From: Massilia sp. PDC64
GTDB taxonomy: Bacteria > Pseudomonadota > Gammaproteobacteria > Burkholderiales > Burkholderiaceae_D
Length of the DNA: 64,000 bases
Reading direction: 5' to 3'
Assembly (NCBI RefSeq): GCF_900101265.1
Contig: NZ_FMZS01000002.1
Coordinates: 186,001 to 250,000, forward strand
Each line of letters starts with the position of its first letter. Position 1 is the stretch's first letter. Below, piece by piece: positions 31,852 through 40,414 of the stretch. The notes under the pieces are model-generated. The model made no database searches. It was not told the DNA's origin and saw only the letters and a list, made by a program, of their open reading frames with translations. The position numbers and the translations under genes are program-made.

Positions 31852-32844
31852 ATGCTGCTCATCCAATACAAAACGACCGCCGGCGACCGCCGCGTCGGCA
31901 TCCTGAACGGCGACACCGTCACCGCCATCACCGGCTACGCCACCACGCTGGAACTCGCCAAGGCCGCCATCGCGCAGGGCAAGAGCCTGGCCAGCCTGGC
32001 CGACGCCGCCGCCACCGGCGACAAGGAATCCTATGAAGCGATCGCGCAGGCAGGCAGCGTGCTGGCCCCGATCGACCACCCGGACGCGGCCCACACCTAC
32101 GTCACCGGCACGGGCCTGACGCACCTGGGCAGCGCCGACGCGCGCGACGCCATGCACAAGAAGATCGGCGGCGACGTCGAATCGCTGTCCGACTCCATGA
32201 AGATGTTCCGCATGGGCGTCGAAGGCGGCAAGCCGGAAGCGGGCAAGGCCGGCGTGCAGCCGGAGTGGTTCTACAAGGGCGACGGCTCGATCGTGCGCGC
32301 CAGCGGCCAGGACATGGAGATGCCGGACTTCTCGCTGGACGGCGGTGAAGAGCCGGAGATCGCCGGCCTGTACGTGATCGGCGACGACGGCCAGCCGTAC
32401 CGCGTCGGTTTCGCCATCGGCAACGAGTTCTCCGACCACGTGACGGAACGCCAGAACTACCTGTACCTCGCCCACTCCAAGCTGCGCAACTGCGGCGTCG
32501 GCCCGGCGCTGCTGGTCGGCGAACTGCCGGCCCACGTCGAAGGCGTGTCGCGCATCCGCGCCGCCGACGGCTCCGTGCGCTGGGAAAAGGCATTCGTGTC
32601 GGGCGAGCAGAACATGTCGCACACGATCGCCAACCTGGAATACCACCACTTCAAGTACGGCCTGTTCAACCGCCCGGGCGACGTGCACATCCACTTCTTC
32701 GGTACCGCGACCCTGAGCTTCGCCGACAACATCAGCGTGCAGGCCGGCGAGACCTTCGAAGTCGAATCGCCGCAATTCGGCCCCGCGCTGCGCAACAAGC
32801 TCGCCGTCCAGACTACCCAATTTGCGAAAGTGAAGACCTTATGA
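31852..32844 (+). CDS. araD1: AraD1/GguC-type FAH-superfamily protein, probable 2-keto-3-deoxyarabinonate dehydratase
   Basis: 330 residues. The C-terminal half is a fumarylacetoacetate-hydrolase fold: VGFAIGNEFSDHVTERQNYLYLAHSKLRNCGVGPALLVG and HIHFFGTATLSF are characteristic of the AraD1/GguC family, named after the gene next to chvE-gguAB in Agrobacterium. Position in the operon, after the arabinonate dehydratase and overlapping the semialdehyde dehydrogenase start (ATGA), implies that it performs the missing step, 2-keto-3-deoxy-L-arabinonate to alpha-ketoglutarate semialdehyde. The canonical enzyme for this step is a DHDPS-type protein, and none is present in the window. The assignment rests on context and family naming. 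Confidence 0.8.
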   Translation: MLLIQYKTTAGDRRVGILNGDTVTAITGYATTLELAKAAIAQGKSLASLADAAATGDKESYEAIAQAGSVLAPIDHPDAAHTYVTGTGLTHLGSADARDAMHKKIGGDVESLSDSMKMFRMGVEGGKPEAGKAGVQPEWFYKGDGSIVRASGQDMEMPDFSLDGGEEPEIAGLYVIGDDGQPYRVGFAIGNEFSDHVTERQNYLYLAHSKLRNCGVGPALLVGELPAHVEGVSRIRAADGSVRWEKAFVSGEQNMSHTIANLEYHHFKYGLFNRPGDVHIHFFGTATLSFADNISVQAGETFEVESPQFGPALRNKLAVQTTQFAKVKTL

Positions 32845-34421
32845 CCCTCGCACAAATCACGGGCGAAGCCCTCATCGGCGGTGTCGCCAAGCGCGGCGCC
32901 GGCGGTTCGTTCAAGGCCTGGAACCCGGCCGCACGCAGCCACATCGAACCCGCGTTCAACATGGTCGACATCGCCCAGATCGACGAGGCCTGCAGCCTCG
33001 CCGGCAAGGCGTTCGACGTCTTCCGCAACACGACCGACGAAGAGCGCGCCAGTTTTCTCGACACCGTCGCCGAGCAGATCATGGCCCTGGGCGATGCACT
33101 GGTCGAGCGCGCGATGGCGGAAACGGGCCTGCCGCGCGGCCGCATCGAAGGCGAGCGCGCCCGCACGTGCAACCAGCTGAAACTGTTCGGCACCCTGCTG
33201 CGCGAAGGCTCGTGGCAGGATCCGCGCATCGACCCGGCCCTGCCGCAGCGCACGCCGCCGCGTCCGGACCTGCGCAGCCGTCTGATCGGCGTGGGCCCCG
33301 TCGCCGTATTCGCCGCATCGAACTTCCCGCTCGCATTCTCCGTCGCCGGCGGCGACACGGCCTCCGCCTTCGCGGCCGGTTGCCCGGTCGTGCTGAAGGC
33401 CCACTCGGCCCACCCGGGCACGTCGGAACTGGTGGCGCGCGCCGTCGTGAAAGCCGTCGAACTGTGCGGCCTGCCGGCCGGCACGTTCGCGCTGCTGACC
33501 GGCACGGGCAACGGCATCGGCCAGGCGCTCGTCGCGCATCCGGCCATCCAGGCCGTCGGCTTCACGGGTTCGCGTTCGGGCGGCACCGCGCTGATGGCCG
33601 TCGCCGCGGGCCGCCAGCAGCCGATCCCGGTCTACGCCGAGATGAGCAGCATTAACCCGGTGTTCCTGCTGCCCGTCGCGCTGGAACAGCACGCCGAGCG
33701 CATCGGCCGCGAATTCGCCGCGTCGCTCACCTTGGGCGTCGGCCAGTTCTGCACCAACCCCGGCCTCGTGCTGGCGATCGACGGTCCGGGCCTGGCGACG
33801 TTCTGCGCGTCGGCCACGGCCGCGCTGAACGACACGCAGCCGGCCACGATGCTGTCGGCCGGTATCGCGTCGAGCTTCCGCCGCGGCGTCGCCGCGCTGG
33901 GCAGCAACGAGGCGGTCACCACGCTGCTGCGCCTGGACCATGAAGACAACCAGGGCCACGCCGCGCTGTTCCGCGTGGAAGGCGACGCCTTCCTGGCCCG
34001 CAAGGAGCTGCACGAGGAAGTGTTCGGCCCGGCCTCGCTGCTGGTCGTCTGCAAGGACGTCGAGCAGATGCGCGCGATCGTCGAGCACCTGGAAGGCCAG
34101 CTGACGGCCGCGATCCACCTCGAGGAAGGCGACATCGAGGCGGCGCAGGTCCTGCTGCCGACGCTGGAGCGCAAGGTCGGCCGCATCCTGGCCAACGGCT
34201 TCGGCACCGGCGTGGAAGTGACGCACGCGATGGTGCACGGCGGTCCGTTCCCGGCCACGGCCGACGGCCGCAGCACCTCGGTGGGCACGGGCGCGATCTA
34301 CCGCTTCCTGCGCCCCGTGGCATACCAGAACCTGCCGCAGGCGCTGCTGCCGGCGGTGCTGCGTGACGAGAACCCGCGCGGCATCTGGCGCCGCCGCGAC
34401 GGCGCGCTGGGCAAGGAATAA
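32841..34421 (+). CDS. Alpha-ketoglutarate semialdehyde dehydrogenase
   Basis: 526 residues, aldehyde dehydrogenase superfamily. The length and sequence style (WNPAARSHIEPAF, GVGPVAVFAASNFPLAFSVAGGDTASAFAAGCPVVLKAH) match the longer type-III KGSADH group. The catalytic Cys is Cys304 in LGVGQFCTNPGLV; the general-base Glu is in PVYAEMSSINPVF. It oxidises 2,5-dioxopentanoate to alpha-ketoglutarate, the last step of the non-phosphorylative pentose pathway. It starts inside the araD1 stop codon (ATGA), so the two are translationally coupled. NADP preference is inferred from the type. Confidence 0.93.
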   Translation: MTLAQITGEALIGGVAKRGAGGSFKAWNPAARSHIEPAFNMVDIAQIDEACSLAGKAFDVFRNTTDEERASFLDTVAEQIMALGDALVERAMAETGLPRGRIEGERARTCNQLKLFGTLLREGSWQDPRIDPALPQRTPPRPDLRSRLIGVGPVAVFAASNFPLAFSVAGGDTASAFAAGCPVVLKAHSAHPGTSELVARAVVKAVELCGLPAGTFALLTGTGNGIGQALVAHPAIQAVGFTGSRSGGTALMAVAAGRQQPIPVYAEMSSINPVFLLPVALEQHAERIGREFAASLTLGVGQFCTNPGLVLAIDGPGLATFCASATAALNDTQPATMLSAGIASSFRRGVAALGSNEAVTTLLRLDHEDNQGHAALFRVEGDAFLARKELHEEVFGPASLLVVCKDVEQMRAIVEHLEGQLTAAIHLEEGDIEAAQVLLPTLERKVGRILANGFGTGVEVTHAMVHGGPFPATADGRSTSVGTGAIYRFLRPVAYQNLPQALLPAVLRDENPRGIWRRRDGALGKE

Positions 34422-34428
34422 GCAACAC

Positions 34429-34455
34429 GCGGCGCCGGGGCGATCCCGGCGCCGC
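34429..34455 (+). terminator. Strong GC hairpin between KGSADH and SDR genes
   Basis: Perfect 11-bp stem GCGGCGCCGGG (34429-34439) with CCCGGCGCCGC (34445-34455) and a 5-base loop, 7 bases after the stop codon. TTACAATAAG follows rather than a T tract, so it is a partial terminator or an mRNA 3'-end stabiliser rather than a certain terminator. Confidence 0.5.
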
Positions 34456-34480
34456 TTACAATAAGAGTAAGGAGACGACG

Positions 34481-35248
34481 ATGGGTACTTTAGCCAAGTA
34501 CGGTAGCCTCGAAGGCAAACGGGTATTCGTGACGGGCGGCGGCAGCGGGATCGGTGAAGCGATCGTCGCGGCGCTGGTAGAGCAGGGCGCGCTGGTCGGC
34601 TTCGTCGACATCATGCGCGACGCCAGCGAAGCGCTGGTGGCGCGCCTGGCGGCCGCCGGCCACAAAGCGCCGATCTACCGTTACTGCGACATCACCGACA
34701 TCCCGAGCCTGCAGGCCGTGATGGCCGAGATGGCCGCCAAGCTGGGCGACTTCGACGTCGTCGTCAACAACGCGGCCAACGACCAGCGCCACCAGATCGG
34801 CGACGTCTCGGTCGAGTACTGGGACGAGCGCATCGCCATCAACCAGCGTCCGATGTTCTTCACCGTGCAGGCCGCGCTGGAAGGCATGAAGCGCCGCGGC
34901 GGCGGCTCCGTCATCAACTTCAGTTCGATGTCGTGGCACGCCAAGAACCCGAACTACCCGATCTACGCGACGACGAAGGCATCCGTCATCGGCCTGACGC
35001 GCTGCCTCGCGCGCGACCTGGGCAAATTCAACATCCGCGTCAACACCGTGACGCCGGGCTGGGTGATGACCCAGCGCCAGATCGACCTGTGGCTGGACGA
35101 GGCGGGCGAAGCGGAGATCGCGCGCTCTCAATGCCTGCCGGGCAAGCTGATGCCCGAGGATATCGCCGCCATGGTGCTGTTCCTGTCCGCCGACGACAGC
35201 AAGATGTGCACGGGGCAGGAATTCATCGTCGACGCCGGCTGGGTGTGA
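34481..35248 (+). CDS. SDR oxidoreductase, candidate L-arabinose/pentose 1-dehydrogenase
   Basis: 255 residues, classical SDR. VFVTGGGSGIGEA is the cofactor loop, with an acidic residue after the second strand (VGFVDIMRD) favouring NAD. VVVNNAANDQ, SVINFSSMSWHAKNPNYPIYATTKA (Ser-Tyr-Lys active site) and INTVTPGWVMTQRQ follow. This resembles the Caulobacter XylB-type pentose dehydrogenases. It is preceded by GTAAGGAGACGACG and lies 59 bases after the semialdehyde dehydrogenase. No other sugar 1-dehydrogenase is visible in the locus, so it is the best candidate for the first oxidation of L-arabinose. Substrate not proven. Confidence 0.82.
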   Translation: MGTLAKYGSLEGKRVFVTGGGSGIGEAIVAALVEQGALVGFVDIMRDASEALVARLAAAGHKAPIYRYCDITDIPSLQAVMAEMAAKLGDFDVVVNNAANDQRHQIGDVSVEYWDERIAINQRPMFFTVQAALEGMKRRGGGSVINFSSMSWHAKNPNYPIYATTKASVIGLTRCLARDLGKFNIRVNTVTPGWVMTQRQIDLWLDEAGEAEIARSQCLPGKLMPEDIAAMVLFLSADDSKMCTGQEFIVDAGWV

Positions 35249-35250
35249 CG

Positions 35251-35312
35251 AGGACGCCCGTCCTTTTTCCGCCACCCTGAAACCGTCATTCCTGGCATTG
35301 CCGGAATGACGG
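35251..35312. terminator. Operon-end hairpins after the SDR gene
   Basis: AGGAC (35251-35255) pairs with GTCCT (35259-35263), followed by TTTT, a short rho-independent-like signal. Then CCGTCATTCC (35283-35292) and GGAATGACGG (35303-35312) form a perfect 10-bp inverted repeat around TGGCATTGCC. The CCGTCATTCC arm recurs at 40293-40302, so the second hairpin belongs to a dispersed repeat family. Confidence 0.55.
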
Positions 35313-35354
35313 ATTCTGTTCTTCAATAAAACAAACCATCCCTACGGAGACCAC

Positions 35355-36908
35355 ATGAAGGCATTCCAACCCACCATCCTCGCCCTCGGCCTTGCCGCCA
35401 CATTCAGCGCCGGCGCCGCGTTCGCGCAGGTGAACGTCACTGTCGACACGACCAAGCCGGGCGCGGTGATCGACAAGGACGTCTATGGCCAGTTCGCCGA
35501 ACACCTCGGCACCGGCATCTACGGCGGCCTGTGGGTCGGCCCGGATTCGAAGATCCCGAACACCAAAGGATGGCGCAACGACGTCGTCAATGCGCTGAAG
35601 GACATGCACGTGCCGCTGGTCCGCTGGCCTGGCGGCTGCTTCGCCGACGAATACCACTGGCGCGAAGGCATCGGCCCGCGCAACAAGCGTCCGGTGAAGG
35701 TCAACACGAACTGGGGTGGTGTGCCGGAAAACAATGCGGTGGGCACGCACGAATTCTTCGACCTCGTCGAGATGCTGGGCGCGGACGCCTACGTCAACGG
35801 CAACCTCGGTACCGGTACGCCGCAGGAGGCGGCCGAGTGGATCGAGTACATGACGTCGGAAGGCAAGTCGACGCTGGCCGAGCTGCGCGCGAAGAACGGC
35901 CACCCGGCGCCGTTCAAGGTCGCCTACTTCGCCATCGGTAACGAGTCGTGGGGCTGCGGCGGCAACATGCGTCCGGAGTACTACGCCGACCTGTATCGCC
36001 AGTGGAACACGTTCCTGAAGGCGCCGCAGCACCTGCGTCCGAAGATGATCGCCAGCGGCGGCACCGGCGACGACACGGCGTGGACCGAAGTCCTGTCGCG
36101 CGACCTGAAGGGCCGCACGGACGGCATCAGCTTCCACTACTACACGCTGCCGACCGGTAAGTGGGAAGTAAAGGGCGCCGCCACCGGCTTCCCGGAATCG
36201 GAATGGTTCTCGACGATGTCGCAGACGCTGCGCATGGAAGACTTCATCCGCAAGAACGTCGCGATCCTCGACAAGAACGACCCGGAGAAGAAGATCGGCT
36301 TCGACGTGGACGAGTGGGGCACCTGGTACGACGTGGAGAAGGGCACCAACCCGGGCTTCCTGTTCCAGCGCAATACGATCCGCGACGCCGTCGTGGCCGC
36401 GCTCAACTTCAACATCTTCCATGCCCACGCCGACCGCGTGCGCATGACGAACATCGCGCAGATGGTCAACGTGCTGCAGGCGATGATCATCACCGACAAC
36501 GAGAAGATGCTGCTGACGCCGACCTACCACGCCTTCAAGATGTACGTGCCGTTCCAGGGCGCGACGTCGCTGCCGGTCTCGCTGTCGAACAACACGACCT
36601 ACGGCTCGAACGGCCAGGGCGTGCCGGGCATCAGCGCGTCCGCCGCGAAGGCCAAGGACGGCAAGACCTATGTCGCCCTCGTCAACACGAACCCGCACGA
36701 GGCCACCGACGTCGTCCTGAACGTCGCCGGCCAGAACGTCGGCGCCGTGCGCGGCCAGCTGCTGACGGCCGATGCGATGGACGCCCACAACACGTTCGAG
36801 CGCAAGGACGCCGTCAAGCCGGTGCCGTTCAGCGCCAACGCCAGCGGCGGCAAGCTGACGATCAAGGTGCCGGCCAAGTCGGTGCTGGTCGTCGCCGTCG
36901 AAGGTTAA
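35355..36908 (+). CDS. Secreted GH51 alpha-L-arabinofuranosidase
   Basis: 517 residues. A signal peptide of about 25 residues (LALGLAATFSAGAAFAQ) shows export; many bacterial GH51 enzymes are cytosolic. The (beta/alpha)8 domain has the family hallmarks: DKDVYGQFAEHLGTGIYGGL, VPLVRWPGGCFADEYHWREGIGPRNKRP, acid/base Glu197 in IGNESWGCGG and nucleophile Glu320 in DVDEWGTWYDVE. A C-terminal beta-sandwich with SALVNTNPHEA-like strands follows. It removes terminal alpha-L-arabinofuranosyl residues from arabinan or arabinoxylan. It is first in a tight set with GH43 (3 bases on) and GH127 (overlapping), all exported. Confidence 0.93.
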   Translation: MKAFQPTILALGLAATFSAGAAFAQVNVTVDTTKPGAVIDKDVYGQFAEHLGTGIYGGLWVGPDSKIPNTKGWRNDVVNALKDMHVPLVRWPGGCFADEYHWREGIGPRNKRPVKVNTNWGGVPENNAVGTHEFFDLVEMLGADAYVNGNLGTGTPQEAAEWIEYMTSEGKSTLAELRAKNGHPAPFKVAYFAIGNESWGCGGNMRPEYYADLYRQWNTFLKAPQHLRPKMIASGGTGDDTAWTEVLSRDLKGRTDGISFHYYTLPTGKWEVKGAATGFPESEWFSTMSQTLRMEDFIRKNVAILDKNDPEKKIGFDVDEWGTWYDVEKGTNPGFLFQRNTIRDAVVAALNFNIFHAHADRVRMTNIAQMVNVLQAMIITDNEKMLLTPTYHAFKMYVPFQGATSLPVSLSNNTTYGSNGQGVPGISASAAKAKDGKTYVALVNTNPHEATDVVLNVAGQNVGAVRGQLLTADAMDAHNTFERKDAVKPVPFSANASGGKLTIKVPAKSVLVVAVEG

Positions 36909-36911
36909 GGT

Positions 36912-37916
36912 ATGAAAGTGCCCGCACTCGCGGCCGCGATGCTCGTGGCCGCGGCGGCGCACGCCGCCCAGGTCGGCGTGCACGACCCCGTGATGGCCAA
37001 GGACGGCAACACGTACTACCTGTACAGCACGGGGCCCGGCATCACGTTCTACTCGTCGCCGGACATGCTGCACTGGAAGCCGGAAGGCCGTGTGTTTGCG
37101 GGCGAACCGGCGTGGGCGAAACGTGCGGCGCCGACGTTCAACGACCATATCTGGGCGCCGGACGTCCAGCGGCACAATGGCCGCTGGCTGCTGTACTACT
37201 CCGTGTCCGGCTTCGGCAAGAACACGTCGGGCATCGGCGTGACGACCAACGCGACGCTCGACCCGCGTTCTCCCGACTATCGGTGGGAAGACCAGGGGAT
37301 GGTGGTGCAGTCCGTGCCGGGCCGCGACCTGTGGAATGCCATCGACCCGAACGTCGTCGAGGACGACAAGGGGCAGGGCTGGATGAGCTTCGGCTCGTTC
37401 TGGGGCGGCATCAAGCTCGTGAAGCTGGACGACAGCTGGACGAAGATCGCCGAGCCGCAGGAATGGCACACGATCGCACGCCGCGAACGTCCCGCGTTCA
37501 CGCCGGACGAAGACGCGGCGCCGGCCGAGATCGAAGGGCCGTTCATCTTCAAGAAGAACGGTTATTACTACCTGTTCGTCTCGTGGGGGCTGTGCTGCCA
37601 GGGGCCGAAGAGCACGTACCACGTCGTCGTCGGCCGCGCGCGGGACGTCAAGGGACCGTACCTCGACCGCCAGGGCAAGGACATGGCCAAGGGCGGCGGC
37701 TCGCTCGTCATCAAGGGCGACAGGGACTGGAAGGCGCTTGGCCACAACAGCGCCTACACGTTCGACGGCAAGGACTACCTCGTGCTGCATGCCTACGAGA
37801 CGGCCGACAGGTACAAGCAGAAGCTGAAAGTGATGGACATCCGCTGGGACAAGGATGGCTGGCCCACGGTCGACCCGAAAGACCTCAATCGTTACGTAAG
37901 CGAAGAAGTCAAATGA
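36912..37916 (+). CDS. Secreted GH43 arabinan endo-1,5-alpha-L-arabinanase-like enzyme
   Basis: 334 residues with a signal peptide ending AHAAQ. Catalytic base Asp25 in VHDPVMAKDGNTYYLYSTG, modulator Asp in WNAIDPNVVEDDKGQGWMSFGSFWGGIKL and acid Glu in EIEGPFIFKKNGYYYLFVSWGLCCQG. The last two segments are near-diagnostic for endo-arabinanases. The gene starts 3 bases after the GH51 stop. It would cut the alpha-1,5 backbone of debranched arabinan in the periplasm or outside, giving oligosaccharides for the TonB receptor and GPH symporter. Confidence 0.92.
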   Translation: MKVPALAAAMLVAAAAHAAQVGVHDPVMAKDGNTYYLYSTGPGITFYSSPDMLHWKPEGRVFAGEPAWAKRAAPTFNDHIWAPDVQRHNGRWLLYYSVSGFGKNTSGIGVTTNATLDPRSPDYRWEDQGMVVQSVPGRDLWNAIDPNVVEDDKGQGWMSFGSFWGGIKLVKLDDSWTKIAEPQEWHTIARRERPAFTPDEDAAPAEIEGPFIFKKNGYYYLFVSWGLCCQGPKSTYHVVVGRARDVKGPYLDRQGKDMAKGGGSLVIKGDRDWKALGHNSAYTFDGKDYLVLHAYETADRYKQKLKVMDIRWDKDGWPTVDPKDLNRYVSEEVK

Positions 37917-40264
37917 AACTGACACGCATCGCCGCGCTGTTGTTCACCCTGGGCGCGACGTGCGCCCAGGCCGCCGACCTGTTCCCGCTGCAGGACGTGC
38001 GCCTGGGCGCCAGCCCCTTCCTCGACGCCCAGACGACGGACCTGAACTACCTGATGGCGATGGAGCCGGACCGTCTGCTGGCGCCGTTCCTGCGCGAAGC
38101 TGGCCTCACGCCGAAGCAGCCCAGCTACGGCAACTGGGAATCGTCGGGCCTCGACGGCCACATGGGCGGTCATTACCTGTCGGCGCTGGCGTTGATGTAC
38201 GCGTCGACCGGCGATGCGGAAGTCAAGCGGCGCCTCGACTACTTCGTCGCGGAGCTGAAGCGCGCGCAGCAAGCGAACGGCGACGGCTATGTCGGCGGCG
38301 TGCCGGGCGGCCGTGCCGCGTGGCGCGACGTCGCCGCGGGCAAGCTCCATGCCGACAACTTCTCCGTCAACGGCAAATGGGTCCCGTGGTACAACCTGCA
38401 CAAGGTCTACGCGGGCCTGCGCGACGCGTACCGCTATGCCGGCAACGAGGATGCGAAGGCGATGCTGATCGCCATGGCCGACTGGGCGCTGCGCCTGACG
38501 AGCCGCCTGACGGACGAGCAGATGCAGCAGATGCTGAAGGCGGAGCACGGCGGCATGAACGAGGTGCTGGCCGACGTCGCCCAGATCACGGGAGACCAGC
38601 GCTACATGGGCCTCGCGCTGAAGTTCTCGCACCAGGCCATCCTGCAGCCGCTGGAAAAGCATGAAGACAAGCTGACGGGCCTGCACGCCAACACGCAGAT
38701 CCCGAAGGTTATCGGCTTCAAGCGCATCGGCGAACTCACGGGCCGCCAGGACATGAAGGACGCCGCCGCGTTCTTCTGGCAGACCGTCGTCGACCACCGT
38801 ACGGTGGCGATCGGCGGCAACAGCGTCAGGGAGCACTTCCATGACGACAAGGACTTCAGCCCCATGATCAACGAGGTCGAGGGGCCGGAGACCTGCAACA
38901 CGTACAACATGCTCAAGCTGACGGAGATGCTGTTCGAAACGTCGGACAAGGCATCGTACGCGGACTACTACGAGCGCGCGCTGTACAACCACATCCTCGC
39001 CTCCGAGCGTCCGGGCACCGGCGGCTTCGTGTACTTCACGCCGATGCGCCCGAACCACTACCGCGTGTATTCGCAGGTGGACCAGGCGATGTGGTGCTGC
39101 GTCGGTTCCGGCATCGAAAGCCACGCAAAATATGGTGAGTTCATCTACGCCCACGAAGGCGACGCCTTGTTCGTGAACCTGTTCATCCCCTCGACGGTGA
39201 ACTGGCGCGAGAAGAACGTCAAGGTCACGCAGGCGAACAACTTCCCGGACCAGGCCAGCACGCGCATCACTGTCGACGGCGATGCACGGTTCGCGCTGAA
39301 GATCCGCTATCCGGCCTGGGTCGCGCCGGGCAAGCTGGGCGTGAAGGTGAATGGCAAGGCCGTGAAGGTGAACGGGCAGCCGGGCAGCTACGTCAGTATC
39401 GATCGCGCCTGGAATAAGGGCGACCGCGTCGACGTGAGCCTGCCGATGACGATGCGCCTGGAGCAGATGCCGGACAAGTCGAATTACTATGCGGTGCTGT
39501 ACGGCCCCGTCGTGCTGGCCGCGAAGACGAATCCGTTCCCGACCGAGCACCTGAACTTCCTCGCGGACGACTCGCGCATGGGCCACAGCCCGTCCGGCCA
39601 GGTGTGCCCGCTGGAGGCTGCGCCCACGTTCGTCTCGGACAGCAAGGATTTCACCCGTCGCTTCAAGCCCGTGAAAGGCAAGCCGCTGACGTTCACGGCG
39701 CCCGGCGTCGTGCAGGGCGGGGCTGGGGCGTCGACGGAATTCATCCCGTTCTTCCGCCTGCACGACTCGCGCTACATGATCTACTGGCAGCAGAGCACCC
39801 CGGCCGAATTCGCCCGCATGAAGGAAGAGAACGCGGCGAGGGAAGCGGAGCGCCTCGCGCTGGACGCGCAAACCATCGACCAGGTGGCGCCGGGCGAGCA
39901 GCAGCCGGAATCGGACCACGACTTCAAGGGAGAAGGCGCGGACGCGGGCCTGAACAACGGCCGCCACTGGCGCCACGCGACCAAGTGGTTCAGCTACCAG
40001 CTGAACGATCCGAAGCACGAAGCGAAGACGCTGCGCCTCACGTTCGCGCGCGGCGATGCGGGGCGCAAGTTCGACATCGTCGTCGACGGGCAGCGTATCG
40101 CCGAAGTGGAGCTGGCCGCCGGCGAGACGCAGGACTTCTACACGCGCGACTTCGCGCTGCCGCCCGCGATCGTGCAGGGCGCGAACGGCAAGCTCGAAGT
40201 CAAGTTCGTTGCCAAAGAAGGATCGATGGCGGGTGGGCTGTATGGGTTGCGATTGATGCGTTGA
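37913..40264 (+). CDS. Secreted GH127 beta-L-arabinofuranosidase-like enzyme
   Basis: 783 residues. The start ATG overlaps the GH43 stop (ATGA at 37913-37916) and gives a signal peptide ending AQAAD. The (alpha/alpha)6 catalytic barrel (former DUF1680) has YGNWESSGLDGHMGGHYLSALALMYAST, VPWYNLHKVYAGLRDAYRY and the zinc/active-site set Glu326 and Cys328 in EGPETCNTYNMLKLTEMLF plus Cys395-Cys396 in MWCCVGSGIESHAKYGEFIY. The family nucleophile is one of these Cys. C-terminal beta-sandwich domains cover roughly 430-783. GH127 enzymes remove beta-L-arabinofuranose, as found on hydroxyproline-rich plant glycoproteins and some arabinan ends. Exported, last of the GH51-GH43-GH127 set. Confidence 0.92.
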   Translation: MKLTRIAALLFTLGATCAQAADLFPLQDVRLGASPFLDAQTTDLNYLMAMEPDRLLAPFLREAGLTPKQPSYGNWESSGLDGHMGGHYLSALALMYASTGDAEVKRRLDYFVAELKRAQQANGDGYVGGVPGGRAAWRDVAAGKLHADNFSVNGKWVPWYNLHKVYAGLRDAYRYAGNEDAKAMLIAMADWALRLTSRLTDEQMQQMLKAEHGGMNEVLADVAQITGDQRYMGLALKFSHQAILQPLEKHEDKLTGLHANTQIPKVIGFKRIGELTGRQDMKDAAAFFWQTVVDHRTVAIGGNSVREHFHDDKDFSPMINEVEGPETCNTYNMLKLTEMLFETSDKASYADYYERALYNHILASERPGTGGFVYFTPMRPNHYRVYSQVDQAMWCCVGSGIESHAKYGEFIYAHEGDALFVNLFIPSTVNWREKNVKVTQANNFPDQASTRITVDGDARFALKIRYPAWVAPGKLGVKVNGKAVKVNGQPGSYVSIDRAWNKGDRVDVSLPMTMRLEQMPDKSNYYAVLYGPVVLAAKTNPFPTEHLNFLADDSRMGHSPSGQVCPLEAAPTFVSDSKDFTRRFKPVKGKPLTFTAPGVVQGGAGASTEFIPFFRLHDSRYMIYWQQSTPAEFARMKEENAAREAERLALDAQTIDQVAPGEQQPESDHDFKGEGADAGLNNGRHWRHATKWFSYQLNDPKHEAKTLRLTFARGDAGRKFDIVVDGQRIAEVELAAGETQDFYTRDFALPPAIVQGANGKLEVKFVAKEGSMAGGLYGLRLMR

Positions 40265-40292
40265 CCCATAAACCATTACGTTGACCTAAAAA

Positions 40293-40380
40293 CCGTCATT
40301 CCCGCGAAGGCGAGAATCCAAGCTCTGCACGCGTCGCGGCAACGCGTGCAAATTGGATCCCCGCCAAGGCGGACGGCCAG
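40293..40380. repeat. Dispersed REP-like repeat region
   Basis: CCGTCATTCC (40293-40302) opens a repeat also seen at 35283. TGCACGCGT (40326-40334) and ACGCGTGCA (40342-40350) form a perfect 9-bp hairpin. Outside it, ATCCAA and TTGGAT continue the pairing, with CGCCAAGGCGG further out. The region fills the gap between converging GH127 and rsgA and could terminate both. Confidence 0.65.
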
Positions 40381-40414
40381 TCCGGGGACGACGTGCTTAT
40401 GCTGCGGGTGAACG

